This document shows positions 50,432 through 60,935 of a stretch of 64,000 nucleotides of DNA, in pieces; position 1 is the first letter of the stretch, and each line of letters begins with the position of its first letter. Origin of the DNA: Rhineura floridana (taxonomy: Eukaryota > Chordata > Lepidosauria > Squamata > Rhineuridae); NCBI RefSeq assembly GCF_030035675.1, contig NC_084484.1, positions 188,110,934 through 188,174,933 on the forward strand, given 5' to 3'. Under the pieces are notes generated by a model. The model was not told where the DNA came from. It ran no database searches and saw only the letters and a list, made by a program, of their open reading frames with translations. The translations under genes were made by a program, and so were the position numbers.

Positions 50432-50917
50432 TGCTGGAAGTGGGGCAAGAGCAACTCCTGTTTTGTTCTTTTTGTTTATGTTCCAGAAGGGAGATAGAGT
50501 TAGGGTCCTCCAGATGGATAGGCTTGATTACCTTTACCTATGATGCTCTGACTGACTTCCTTCCGGCTGTTAGACTGATTGCTGCCCTTCCTTCTTCCAC
50601 CCTCTTCTCTTCTCCTCTCCATCTGAGAGAGAGAGGAGACACCTTTGTCTCTGCTCTGTCTCCTAAGCCATGAGGGTAACTCCCACGTCTAGGCGCTGCA
50701 CCTCTAACTTAGTTAAAACTAGGTTTGCCTTTCTTATCTACTATGTATTTCTATAAATAAAGTAGCTTTTCTTATTTTACTAAGTCTTAAGTCTCAGTGA
50801 TCTCAAGGCAGGGCAAAAGCCTGCTTTCTTAGGTAAATGCACACACACACTGGCACACACGCATTTCAGACCACTGTTACTCTCTGCTTAACAAATATAC
50901 TAATTTAAACCACAACA
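50432..50917 (+). mobile_element. Solo LTR, family B, inside an RTE
   Basis: TGCTGGAAGTGGGGCAAGAG to AACCACAACA, 486 bp, with exact 5-bp duplication ATTAT (50427-50431, 50918-50922). The RTE sequence CTTCTCATTATGT continues on both sides. Best-bounded member of family B. Confidence 0.87.
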
Positions 50918-50918
50918 A

Positions 50919-51405
50919 TTATGTGTCCAAAGTATGATATCATCAGTTTCATCTTTTTAGCTTCTAGTGATAGTTCTGGTTTAATTTTTCTAATACCCAA
51001 TTATTGGTCTTTTTCACAGTCCATGGTATGCACAAACCTCTTCTCCAGCACCACATTTCAAATCAGTTGATTTTTCTCTTATCTGCTTTTTTCACTGTCC
51101 AACATTCACATCCATACATAGAGATTGAGACTACCATGGTCTGAATGATCATGACTTTGGTGTTCAGTGATATATCTTTGCATTTGAGGACCTTTTCTAG
51201 TTCCCTCACAGCTGCCCTCCCCAGTCCTAGCCCTCTTCTAATTTCTAGACTGTTATCTCCATTTTGGTTAATGACTGTGCCAAGCTATTGATAATCCTTG
51301 ACAAGTTCAATGTCCTCGTTGTCAACTTTAAAGTTACGCAAACCTTCTGTTGTCATTACTTTAGTCTGGTTTATTTCTGATTTTTCATCATACGGTTCCT
51401 CCATG
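50919..51405 (-). mobile_element. RTE LINE, upstream part of the split copy
   Basis: Minus strand: GLRNFKVDNEDIELVKDYQY and the region before the CGYEMWCWRR-like block. It continues the copy at 50207. Confidence 0.7.
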
Positions 51406-51545
51406 AATGAATCTGTCATCCTTGCCCAATCAAAAATTGAGGTAAGATTAGTCTGGCAGGATTTGTTCTTGACAAATCCATGTTGGCTTCTAGTAATCAC
51501 TGCATTATTTTCAAAGTTATTTGGACTACAGCATATTTTTGTTAA
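51406..51545 (-). mobile_element. CR1 fragment, RT motif (part of a split CR1)
   Basis: Minus strand: ENNAVITRSQHGFVKNKSCQ, TNLTSIFDWARM. It matches the RT position expected just downstream of the CR1 piece at 51925-52357, so both probably come from one copy cut by L2 insertions. Confidence 0.65.
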
Positions 51546-51920
51546 ACACTGTTGTGAAGTGTGTGGGGATTGTTTAATTGTATATTTATTGAGATGTTTT
51601 CATTAGTTTGTTGTTTATTATTATTGTTTGGCTATTTATATACTGTGTATATTTATATGTTAAAAATAAAAATGCTACTTATTTGCTGGGAAATTGAAGA
51701 TTTTTATCTAGGCCTTTTTATAAAGTGTTTGGTTCTCTTATTGTGACACATTTAAATGTTTTTTCTTTTCTTTTAATAATGTTATTTGTTATTTAATTTT
51801 GAGAATTGCATTATTGTATTTATGCATTATGATATGTTATATTCGTGTTTTTGTAAGCCGCTTTGAGGGCCTTTCGGCCATAAGGCGGGGTATAAATTTA
51901 AAAAATTAATTAAAATTAAT
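51546..51920 (+). mobile_element. L2 3' tail inside the split CR1
   Basis: An AT-rich body ends in AAGCCGCTTTGAGGGCCTTTCG and GGTATAAATTTAAAAAATT. Close to the tail at 5209-5389. Confidence 0.68.
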
Positions 51921-51924
51921 TAAA

Positions 51925-52357
51925 AATTAAAGTGCTTACAGATTGACTGCTGTATAATCTGCTCAAGGATTTTCCTAGGGATCAATGGCAGGCTGACTGG
52001 TCTGTAGTGCTCAGGTTACTCCTTTTTGCCCCTTTTGAAGATAGGGACAAAATTTGCCCTCCTCCTGTCATCGGGCAGTTCACCCACTCTCCACAATTTT
52101 GCAAAGATAATAGACAGTGGTTCCAAGAGTTCTTCAGCCAGCTCCTTCAAGCCTCTAGGGTGCAGGTCATCAGGCCCTGGAGATCTGAGCTCGTTTAAAG
52201 TGATTAGGTATTCCTTGACCATTTGTCTATCAATCTCAAGGTGCAATCCTACCCCTTCAACTTCACATTTGTCAGGAAGGTCATAGACCCTCTTTTGGGA
52301 GAAGACTGAGCAAAAGCTAGCCTTTCCCAGCTCTGCCCATCGGGGTACTCGGTTCAG
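51925..52357 (-). mobile_element. CR1 LINE, RT N-terminal part
   Basis: Minus strand: RVPRWAELGKASFCSVFSQK, SPGPDDLHPRGLKELAEELL, EPLSIIFAKLWRVGELPDDR, FVPIFKRGKK. It continues upstream at 55171 after the L2 insertion. Confidence 0.82.
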
Positions 52358-55170
52358 CATCATGGTAGATCTGAGGGTCGGGGAGGGGGGTTGCTGTGGT
52401 CTATAAGAGTTCCATCTCTCTGATCAAGCACCATGTCCACGTAACAACTGGTCTGGAGTGTTTGCACCTTGTGTTGGGTCAGAGGGACAGACTGGGAATC
52501 TTGTTGGTGTACCGCCCACCCTGCTGCCCAACAGCTTCCCTAACTGAGCTGACAGAAGGGGTCTCGGAGGTATTGCTGAGATCCCCCAGACTTTTAGTAC
52601 TGGGGGATGTCAACATCCATGCCGAGACTTCTTTGTCTGGGGTGGCTCAGGACTTCATGGCCTCCATGACAACCATGGGGCTGTCCCAATATGTTAATGG
52701 CCCAACGCATGTGTCAGGGCATACCCTAGACCTTATTTTTGCTACGGGACATGGAGATGGCGATCTGGATGTGGGGAATTTTACATCTCTTCCTTTGTCA
52801 TGGACAGATCACCGCTTGTTGAAGTTTAGACTCACAGCGGCTTTTCCCCTCTGCAAGGGTGGGGGACCTATTAAATTGGTCCGCCCCCGGAGACTAATGA
52901 ATCCTGAGGGTTTTCAAAGGGCTCTGGGGGATTTTCCGGCTGAAAAGACTGGCGCTCCTGTCGAAGCCCTGGTTGTACTGTGGAATACGGAGATGGCTTG
53001 GGCTGTTGACACGATTGCTCCTGCACGCCCTCTCCTGTGTAGAGCTCATACAGCTCCTTGGTATACTCCAGAGCTGAGAGCGATGAAACAAGATAGGAGG
53101 CGGCTTGAGCGGCGGTGGAGGCGAACTCCCGACGGATGCAACTATACACTGGTAAGTGCCTCTACAAAACTGTACTTAGAAGCGGTGAGGGTGGCGAAAA
53201 GACAATATTTTGCTGCCACCATTAAGTCTTCTCTTTCCCACCCAGCAGAGCTTTTTAGAGTTGTCTGAGGGCTACTTCATTTTGGCCCTAAGGACACGAT
53301 AATACCATCGGTAGCCCACTGTAATGAGTTCGCTGGGCACTTCCAGAACAAGATCTTATGCATTCGCCGGGACTTAGACTCCCAGTTTATAGCAGTTGAT
53401 CCTAAGGAGGTGTCCGGAGCACAGTCTTGTCATGTTTTGTTGGATGAGTTTCAGTTGGTTCAGCTCGAGGATGTGGACAAGGTGCTTGGACAGGTACGTG
53501 CAACCACTTCTGCACTAGATCCTTGCCCCCTTGGCTTATAAAAACTAGCAGGGATGGAACAGCTACCTGGGCCAGGGAAGTGATAAATGCCTCTTTACGA
53601 GAGGGAGTGGTCTCTGGCTGTCTGAAAGAGGTAGTAGTGAGACCACTTCTGAAAAAACCTAACTTGGACCCAGAAAATCTTGATAGTTACAGACCAGTAG
53701 CGAATGTTCCATTCCTGGGCAAGATCTTGGAACGAGTGGTTGCTAGCCAGCTCCAGGCGCTATTGGATGAAACCGATTATCTAGATCCATTTCAATAGGG
53801 TTTTAGGCCCGGTTTCGGCACTGAGACAGCCTTGGTCGCCCTGTATGATGACCTATGTCGGGAGAGAGACAGAGGGAGTGTAACTCTGTTGATTCTCCTT
53901 GATCTCTCTGCGGCTTTTGATACCATCGACCATGGTATCCTTCTGGACAGGCTTGTGGAGTTGGGTGTTGGAGGTACTGCTTTGCAGTGGTTCCGCTCCT
54001 ACTTGACGGGTCGTCTCCAGAAGGTAGTACTTGGGGAACATTGCTCGACGCCGTGGGTCCTCCAATATGGAGTCCCACAGGGGTCAGTTCTGTCTCCCAT
54101 GCTTTTTAACATCTACATGAAGATGCTTGGTGTGGTCATCAGGAGTTTTGGAGTGCGTTGTCACCAGTATGCTGATGACACGCAGCTCTACTTCTCCTTT
54201 TCATCTTCTTCAGGTGAGGCTGTCAATGTGCTGAACCGTTGCCTGGCTGCGATAATGGACTGGATGGGAGCTAATAAACTGAGGCTCAATCCAGACACGA
54301 CTGAGATGCTGATGGTGGGTGGTTTCTCTGATCAGATGGTGGATACTCATCCTGTTCTCGATGGGGTTACACTTCCCCTGAAAGAGCGGGTTTGTAGTCT
54401 GGGAATACTTTTAGATCCTTCCCTGTCACTCGAGGCTCAAGTAGCCTTGGTGGCACGGAATGCGTTCTACCAACTTCGGTTGGTGGCCCAGCTACGTCCC
54501 TATCTGGACAGAGAAGATCTCACCTCAGTTGTTCATGCTCTGGTAACCTCTCGATTGGACTACTGCAATGCGCTCTACGTAGGGCTGCCTTTGAAGACGG
54601 TTCGGAAGCTACAGCTGGTGCAAAATGCGGCGGCCAGACTAATAACAAGGACCAGACGGTCTGAACACATAACACCTGTTCTGGCCCGCTTGCACTGGCT
54701 ACCTATATGCTTCTGGGCCAGATTCAAAGTGTTGGTTTTAACCTATAAAGCCTTATACGGCGCGGGACCACAATACCTTTTGGAATGCCTCTCCCGATAT
54801 GAACCTGCTTGTACACTACGCTCAACATCGAAGGCCCTCCTCCGAGTTCCGACTATAGAGAAGCTCGGAGGATGGTAACAAGAACTAGGGCCTTCTCAGT
54901 GGTGGCCCCCAAACTGTGGAATAATCTTCCCGAAGAAGTGTGCTTGGCGCCGACATTGCTATCCTTTTGGCGCCAAGTTAAAACTTTCCTATTTTATCAG
55001 GCATTTTAGCTTTTCTTAAATATGTTTTAACTGGTTTTAGATTATGGATTTACATTTATATTTTTTGTATTGTTCCATGTGATTCTATTGTATTTATTAT
55101 ATTTGTTGTACACCGCCCAGAGAGCTATGCTAGTGGGGCGGTATAAAAATTCAATAAATAAATAAATAAA
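52358..55170 (+). mobile_element. L2 LINE, longest copy in the window (2.8 kb)
   Basis: The most complete L2. Endonuclease C-terminal half (LLVLGDVNIHAETSLSG at about 52600, SWTDHRLLKF at 52800), linker (APVEALVVLWNTEMAWAVDT), then RT: NLDPENLDSYRPVANVPFLG, AAFDTIDHGILLDRLVELGV, GVPQGSVLSPMLFNIYMKML and an intact YADDTQLYF (54168). The C-terminus and 3' tail (ACCGCCCAGAGAGC, AATAAATAAATAAAT) are present. A stop at 53266, an in-frame TAG at 53796 and frame shifts near 53520 and 54870 inactivate it. It sits in a CR1 and appears 5'-truncated within the endonuclease. Confidence 0.92.
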
Positions 55171-55500
55171 TGAGCACTTCTGCCTTTTCTTTGTCATCTG
55201 TTATCATTTTGCCATCCTCACTAAGTGGCTGAACCACCATTTCTTTTCTCTTTTACTATGGACATACCTGAAGAAAGCTTTTTTGTTTCATTTAGCATCT
55301 CTCACTAAATCAGCTCATTCTCAGCTTTAGCCTTCCTGACACCATCCCTGCAATTCTGTGCTACCTGCCTGTAGTCTTCCTTTGTGGCCTGGCCTTCCTT
55401 CCACTTCCTGTATGTGTCCTTTTTTTGTTTTCAGGTCATCTCTAAGCTTTTTGTGAAGCCACAAATGAATAGGTCTGTTGGCATAAAAATATCTTCAAGA
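55171..55500 (-). mobile_element. CR1 LINE, linker region upstream of the L2 insertion
   Basis: Minus strand: KKAFFRYVHSKREKKWW and, at its end, TDDKEKAEVL (diverged), the stretch just before the FCSVF motif at 51925-52357. This shows the L2 inserted into the CR1 here. Confidence 0.68.
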
Positions 55501-56260
55501 GATGCCTGAAATTTAGCAGCAAGGCTGCCTGCCGAATCTCTGCTCAAAGTGTTCTACAGCAGTGTTGACCCAGTGCACAGCAGCTGTGAAAAAGGCAAAC
55601 TCCATCATGCTAGGGATCATTAGGACAGGTATTGAGAATAAAACTGCTGATATCATAATGCCATTATACAAATTATGGTGTGTCTGCATTTGAAATACTG
55701 TGTACTGTATTGTTCTGGTTGTCTGTGGCAGGGAAAAGAAATAGAAATAGTCCAATGTGTGGAGGTTCTTAAAGAAAACCAAGTTTAGTTAGCAACACCT
55801 CATATCAAAAAGGATATTGTAGAGCTGGAAAAGGTTCAGAAAAGGGCAACCAGGATGATCAAGGGGATGGAGTGACTCCTCTATAAGGAGGAAATGTTGC
55901 AGCATTGGGGGCTTTTTAGTTTAGAGAAAAGGCAAGTCAGAGGTGACATGACAGAGGTGTATAAAATTATGCATGTTGTGAAGAAAATGGATATAGAGAA
56001 GTTTTCTCTCATAATACTAGAACTTGGGGACATCCAATGAAGCTAAATGTTGGAAGACAGTGCATAGTTAAATAATGGAATTCACTCCCACAATTTTTTT
56101 TAACAGGATTTATATACTAAATGATTGTTAAAAAAAACAACCCTGACAAGAGGCAGTGATGTCCACCAGCTTGGATGGCTTTAAAAGAGGATTAGACACA
56201 TCCATGGAGGAGTAAAAGGTGCCTCCTAGCCAGACAACTGTGTTTTGCCTCCACAGACAA
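55501..56260 (+). mobile_element. CR1 LINE 3' part
   Basis: TAAVKKANSIMLGIIRTGIE, NKTADIIMPLYKL, VQKRATRMIKGME and the final GFKRGLDTSMEE-like end, in several frames. It is oriented opposite to its neighbour CR1 and is therefore a separate copy. Confidence 0.75.
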
Positions 56261-56319
56261 GATGCCCAAATGCCAGTTGGAATCACAAGTGGCACCCCTT
56301 TACCTTTATCCTGGCCTGT

Positions 56320-56462
56320 GACGCCTGAGATGTATATTTTTAAGACTTAAATCTTATTTTTTTTGTGATGTGATTTTAGTTTGTATTTAACTGTTTTTAT
56401 TGATGTATTTTTAAGCTGTTGCGACCCACCCTGGGACCTTTGGGTGAAAGGTGGCAATAAAT
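56320..56462 (+). mobile_element. L2 3' tail, second subfamily
   Basis: CACCCTGGGACCTTTGGGTG tail, as at 7140 and 29900. Confidence 0.65.
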
Positions 56463-56464
56463 TT

Positions 56465-56545
56465 AAATAGTAAGAGGAAGTGCTCTTGCACTCAGGTCCT
56501 GCCTGTGGGCGTCCCTTATCCATCTGGTGGGCCACAGTGAGTATT
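56465..56545 (+). mobile_element. CR1 3' tail fragment
   Basis: CTTGCACTCAGGTCCTGCC and CATCTGGTGGGCCACAGTGAG. Confidence 0.5.
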
Positions 56546-56612
56546 TATTTATTTATTTGGTTTATATCCCGCCGTTCCTCCCAGTAGGAGCCAAGGGCCC
56601 AAGATGCTGCAC
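56546..56612 (-). mobile_element. L2 3' tail
   Basis: ATTTATTTATTTGGTTTATA, then TCCCGCCGTTCCTCCCAG, the reverse of an L2 tail. Confidence 0.55.
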
Positions 56613-56716
56613 CAGCTGGGCCCTAAGGCTGGCCCTGTGGGGGGTGGGGGTGGGAACCTCTTCTTACTTTCTTTCTCAGCTAGCATCTGCAGTCACTAAA
56701 TTCTAACCTTAGCGCA

Positions 56717-56812
56717 AGTGTAGCCCTCCAGATGTTGCTGAACCCCACTCCCATCAGCCCCAGAAAAGGATGGCCAATGACCAGAGATTGTGGTCAACAT
56801 CTGGAGGGGGCA
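56717..56812. mobile_element. Hairpin MITE
   Basis: CCCTCCAGATGTTGCTGAACC on the left and GTCAACATCTGGAGGG on the right are inverted repeats with a CATCAGCCCCAG core. Confidence 0.6.
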
Positions 56813-57160
56813 AAGGTTTCCCTTTCCCTTCCTTTGGGTTCCAGAAGTTGCAGGAACTCCCGGGGACCCAAAGCGTGGGAATGGCTGCAGCGAGTGCACT
56901 TTCCCATTTGGTTTCAGCAACATCTTTAAAAGGCGCCGGAACTTTCAGGGCCAGGAAACCATTGCGCATTGGGGGGGGGGTGTTCGTCCGATGATAACTC
57001 TCCCTCCTCTGGGGCTCTTCGGATCCATGGGAGTCCCCGGCTGACTTTCTTCTTCCTGTACAGCTGACCAGCAGTTGCCCTCCGGCAAAAGCTAATGGAT
57101 GGCTAGTAAACGTCTTGGCGTGTCACGCACGGGCAACCAGGCACGGCAAGTATTGCTGCG
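56813..57160. other. Unassigned stretch
   Basis: No gene or repeat recognised. Contains a poly-G run at 56970-56979. Confidence 0.3.
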
Positions 57161-57162
57161 GA

Positions 57163-57282
57163 CAGAGCTTTGGAAAGTTACTTTTTTAAAACTACAACTC
57201 CCATCAGCCCCAGCCAGCATGGCCACTGGATTGGGCTGATGGGAGTTGTAGTTTAAAAAAAAAAAAACTTTTCCAAGCTCTG
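57163..57282. mobile_element. Hairpin MITE, 120 bp
   Basis: Long inverted arms: CAGAGCTTTGGAAAGT with AAAACTACAACTCCCATCAG on the left, and CTGATGGGAGTTGTAGTTT with ACTTTTCCAAGCTCTG on the right. CAG...CTG ends suggest hAT. No 8-bp duplication could be matched. Confidence 0.65.
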
Positions 57283-57299
57283 CGCCAACAGCCTAGTTT

Positions 57300-58170
57300 G
57301 GAGCACTAGCCTCCGTTGTCCACGTGGAAAGTTAATCTCTCAGTGCTGCCAGGAGTGACGTTTCCGTCGTTTCCTACCGTCGAAGAGCCCTCGGCTCGCC
57401 CCAAGAATAAAGCCCAGAGACGACGTTCCGCTCTGGCAAAAATGCCGGTAAGAGAGGAAGATGCAAGAAAAACGCCCCCGCCTGGCCACTCCCGTCGCCG
57501 GCCGCTGGAGGCGCAGGCGAGCTCAAGGGAGCTTCGGGCTGACGCGACTGGCTTTCGTTTGTGGGCGGGGCCTCTGTTCCGCCACGTGACCGCCCTCTCG
57601 ACGCACCGCGCCCACGGGCCCAGCGCGAGGATCCGGCAGCGACGGAGTGGCAGGAGCACCAGCCAATCACACTCGGGGTGCCGAATTTTCCTTGGCTGTC
57701 ATTGGCCGACCGCGGAGGGGGGCGTTGCGAGGGTGAAATGGCGGCTGTGCCGATTCCCCGTACTTCTGTGGCTGCGCCGAGGGGCCAATGTGAAGCCGCC
57801 TCCTTCGGCACCCTCCACGCCCACTACCGCTCCGCCTGCCTCCCGCACTCCCCGACGGACAGCGGCTCCGGCCAATCAGGGCCCGCTGCTGGAGGTAGTT
57901 CTCCATTCCTATTGGTCGAGAGAGGCCCGAGGGCGGGACGCCGCGCAATTTGGGCCCAGGAAGGCGGGGAAAGACCCTGCAGCGTGCCCTTGGCCGTGTG
58001 CAGAGCGCCCGGCTAACCCGCAGGTCTCCCGGGTCTTCTCTGCGCCCAGCCCCCCCTTTGGCACCGAGGGAGAGGCTGGCTCCAGCAGCAGCAGCAGCTG
58101 CCTAACCTACAATGCCCCCCCTGCAGAAGCAGTCTACCTTCGCATGCCGGCGGGGGCGGGGAGACTCTCC
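57300..58170. promoter_or_regulatory. CpG island promoter, gene not identified
   Basis: Dense CpG sequence unlike its transposon surroundings. It contains an E-box CCACGTGG (57320-57327), a CRE-like GTGACGTT (57355-57362), a GC box GTGGGCGGGGCC (57561-57572) and five CCAAT boxes in mixed orientation at 57663, 57701, 57785, 57872 and 57911. Such NF-Y clusters are typical of housekeeping and bidirectional promoters. Two plus-strand starts are possible: ATGCCG followed by a strong GTAAGA donor at 57448, and ATGGCGGCTGTGCC at 57738 with 92 codons. I recognise neither product. Neither HPX nor TRIM3 should start here. Confidence 0.6.
57738..58016 (+). CDS. Possible 92-codon ORF in the CpG island, uncertain
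   Basis: Begins MAAVPIPRTSVAAPRG, with a G at -3 and +4. It has no recognised domain, and its low-complexity Ala/Gly/Arg/Pro composition is what CpG islands give by chance. It could be a first coding exon or an untranslated leader. The surrounding 285-codon frame at 57316-58173 is no better supported. Confidence 0.2.
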   Translation: MAAVPIPRTSVAAPRGQCEAASFGTLHAHYRSACLPHSPTDSGSGQSGPAAGGSSPFLLVERGPRAGRRAIWAQEGGERPCSVPLAVCRAPG

Positions 58171-58189
58171 TGACTTCCTAGCACCGGCA

Positions 58190-58520
58190 GCGTGTGGCCA
58201 TCGTGGCTAACAGCCATTGACAGCCTTCTCCTCCTCCGTGAATTAGGCTAATCCTCTCTTAGTACCGTCCCAAGTTGGCGGCCAAAAGTTATTTTATTAA
58301 ATTAACTCTGAGCTGCCGGCGTTCAGCTTCATTGAATATCGACTAGTTCTTCTGCAATGAGAGTGGAAGAACTTGCCTCTACCACTTTCTCCATGCCCTG
58401 CATAATTTTATACACTTCTACTTACTCGCTGTTTCTCCAAACTAAAATGCCCCAATGTAACCTTTCCTCAGAGAGTTGGTCCATTCTGGTTCCCCTTTTC
58501 TGAACCTTTTCCAGCACACT
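58190..58520 (-). mobile_element. CR1 3' end fragment
   Basis: CCATCGTGGCTAACAGCCATTG, then CTGCATAATTTTATACACTTC, the reverse of the CR1 C-terminus and tail as at 1200-1700, much decayed. Confidence 0.65.
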
Positions 58521-59500
58521 GCAATATTCTTGTTGGGGTGAGGCCAGCATACAAGCCCTGCTTCCGACCAATGCCCCAGGAATCGGGGCTGCTTGGTGCC
58601 CAAGGTGACCCTGCCCAAGATGGTTGGGCTTCTAGAGATGCAGGCACCCTCCCGTCCTCACTGAAATCCACTAGGAGATTCGCATCTGAATGCTGAGGCA
58701 TTAAAACAACTTGGACTCTAATCCCAAGTTTTTAAATTTTGAGTTCTTGCTCTTATTTCTTGTTAGGGAAGGGAGCGAACAGAGCTGGTAGAAAAGAGTA
58801 AACATTTAAGTGTTAGGAGCGGGCCGTGAAATGTGTAACGCCTCCACCTGTTCAGCCTGGCCAAACGGCATCTCCTGAGCGTGTGAGGGCCATTGCTCTA
58901 CTTGTGGGCTTCCTCCCCAGACGAAACCAGATGTTTAACTAGATGGGCCTTTGGCCACAACACCCGCCACCCATCCCTACGCAACTGCCAGAGCATCCCA
59001 GGCAGGGCGGAAGGCACCACCCCTTCCCAGGGAGCCTGCCAGGAACTCGCCTGACATTTATTCTGAATCCTTTTTAACACAAACCCCCTGCAGCAACAGA
59101 GAGCAACTTGCTTCATCATTGACTGTGAAGATGGCAACCACAGGAGTCTTGCGACTGCCATTCAGTGGGGGTCGTGGCTCCCTGTGTGGTTTCAAGGACA
59201 TGGCACATCCTCATCAGCTGTGCTGAACTGGTTTTATCAGCCCCCTCCCACTTCAGATCCTGTCAGCAACTCTGCCCCAGGTCAGCTTTGACTTGTGATG
59301 AAACAGCACCTTAAAGATGGCGGCAGTTGATGGGGCAGAAGCTTTTTGTGCTGCTTTGAACCTGCTGATCTTGCAGTGATGAGCAGACTCTAGGGGCAAC
59401 ACTGCCACCTGTGTGGAAGGTATTGCCCCATAAGTGAGGCTGTGATGCAGCCGTGCACCGCCCCCACCCTGAACAATTGCAGGAAGAAGACATGGAATTA
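58521..59500. other. Mostly unassigned stretch
   Basis: A CR1 tail remnant (AACTAGATGGGCCTTTGGCC) lies at 58860-58960. Nothing else recognised. Confidence 0.35.
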
Positions 59501-59513
59501 CTTTCAGAATACT

Positions 59514-59535
59514 TATTTATTTATTTATTTATTTT
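59514..59535 (-). terminator. TRIM3: Candidate poly(A) signals of TRIM3
   Basis: Overlapping AATAAA motifs in an (AAAT)n stretch, about 1.25 kb after the TRIM3 stop. They could equally be a retroposon tail. Confidence 0.4.
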
Positions 59536-60782
59536 ATACATACATTTCATGGTCAGCCCATGGCTGCCTCAACCCAGCCCAGCCAGACAGGAGTGTGTGG
59601 GGGAGGAAGGCCCAGAGAGCAGAGGGGGAGGGAAGGCAGCGGCTACAGCTGGAACTGCTATTGAGTGGAAGGGCACAGGGAAGCGGGCAGGCAGAAAGGC
59701 CTGTTCAGCTTGGCCCAAAGGAGGGGCAGAGTCCCCCAGGCGAGAAACCGCCCCAAGAGTGGCGGAGCATGGACTCTGCTTCCCTCTTGGGGTGGGGGGG
59801 AGGACAAAGAGCTCTGACATCTTGAAAGAGAGCCTGCAGGAAGTAGCAGTGGGACCCAGTGGCAATTCCACCTTCCCTGGAGGGCAAAGGCAAGGGTCAG
59901 GAATCAAGGCTGGGCTCAGGTGCCACGCAGCTGGAGCCATCAGCCCAGGCCCCCCTGCCTAAGCCACCATGAAGCAGGGTCTCTTCACCCCCATTGGGGG
60001 AGGGAAGGCAGTACCTCAGGCTTTGGAAAAACTGCTTTGTAGCAGGTGCCCTTCAGGATGAGGAAGGCCCACCTTCCCCATAGCAAGTCTGGCCCTCTCC
60101 CCACCTGGGTTCTTTGCATCTGAAGGACAGCCCCACAGAAGCCCCAGAGATCAAAGCAGGCAGTGATGCCCCCCCCTTCCTGCCCTGCCCAGAGGCGACA
60201 GTCGCTCCGCTACCACCTGCTGGGGGGCAAGTATTCTGCCGCCTGCCTCCCCTCCTCAAACAGCCATAGCTAGGTAAGGGGGGGAGGGCGGGGGAGGACA
60301 GGGGGCTGCCTCAGAGATAAAGTGCAGAGCGAATCCAAGTTAGGAAAGAGCAAAGTGATGTACAAAGCAGTGGGGAAAGAATTAAAGAGGGCTAGCTGCT
60401 CCCCATGATGGGGAGGGGGCAGGGATGCCAAGACCTCTAAACAGGCAAGGCGCTGCGGTGCCCTCACCAAGAGGGAGGGAGGGAGGGAGAGTCCCCTCCC
60501 CTCTGAAGAGGCCAGAGGCTTATGGCCAAGCGAAAGGCACCCCCTTGCACACCCACCCCAGGAAGCATCCTGAACTCAATGGGCATAGAGCTGCCTCCGG
60601 AGAAATTGGCACCTTCACACAGACACCTGCCAGACAGCCCACAACCCAGTGTGGGGAGGGGCCCCACGGAGGGACCAGCACCCCCAGCCCACATCTTTAA
60701 GGCCAGCAGGTGGGCAGGAAGTGGATCAAGGGAACATCCCAACTCCCCCCCCCCGCCTGGACCCAGCTGCCCCCCCCCCCGG
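59536..60782 (-). other. TRIM3: Probable TRIM3 3' UTR
   Basis: No repeat recognised and no coding frame of note. It extends from the stop to the first good poly(A) signals. The end is inferred. Confidence 0.45.
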
Positions 60783-60935
60783 TTACTGCAGGTAGCGGTA
60801 GGCCTTGAAACAGTGGTTCCCGGAGTCTGCCACCACGACATGTCCATCAGAGGTGAGCGCCAGGCCCTGTGGTCCATAGAGCGGATCCGCTGTGGTGTTT
60901 ATGTAGGAGAGGAAGGAGCCTGAGCTATCGAAAAC
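60783..60935 (-). CDS. TRIM3: TRIM3 last coding exon
   Basis: Starts in phase 0 with [20 protein letters not shown] after acceptor CTTTTCCAG and ends YRYLQ and TAA. It carries the last NHL blade. Confidence 0.95.
   Translation of the reverse strand, partial: VFDSSGSFLSYINTTADPLYGPQGLALTSDGHVVVADSGNHCFKAYRYLQ

Noticed and set aside
57316-58173. A 285-codon frame through the CpG island
   Set aside because: Stop-poor because of base composition. It contains the CCAAT and GC boxes and a strong splice donor, so it reads as promoter DNA.
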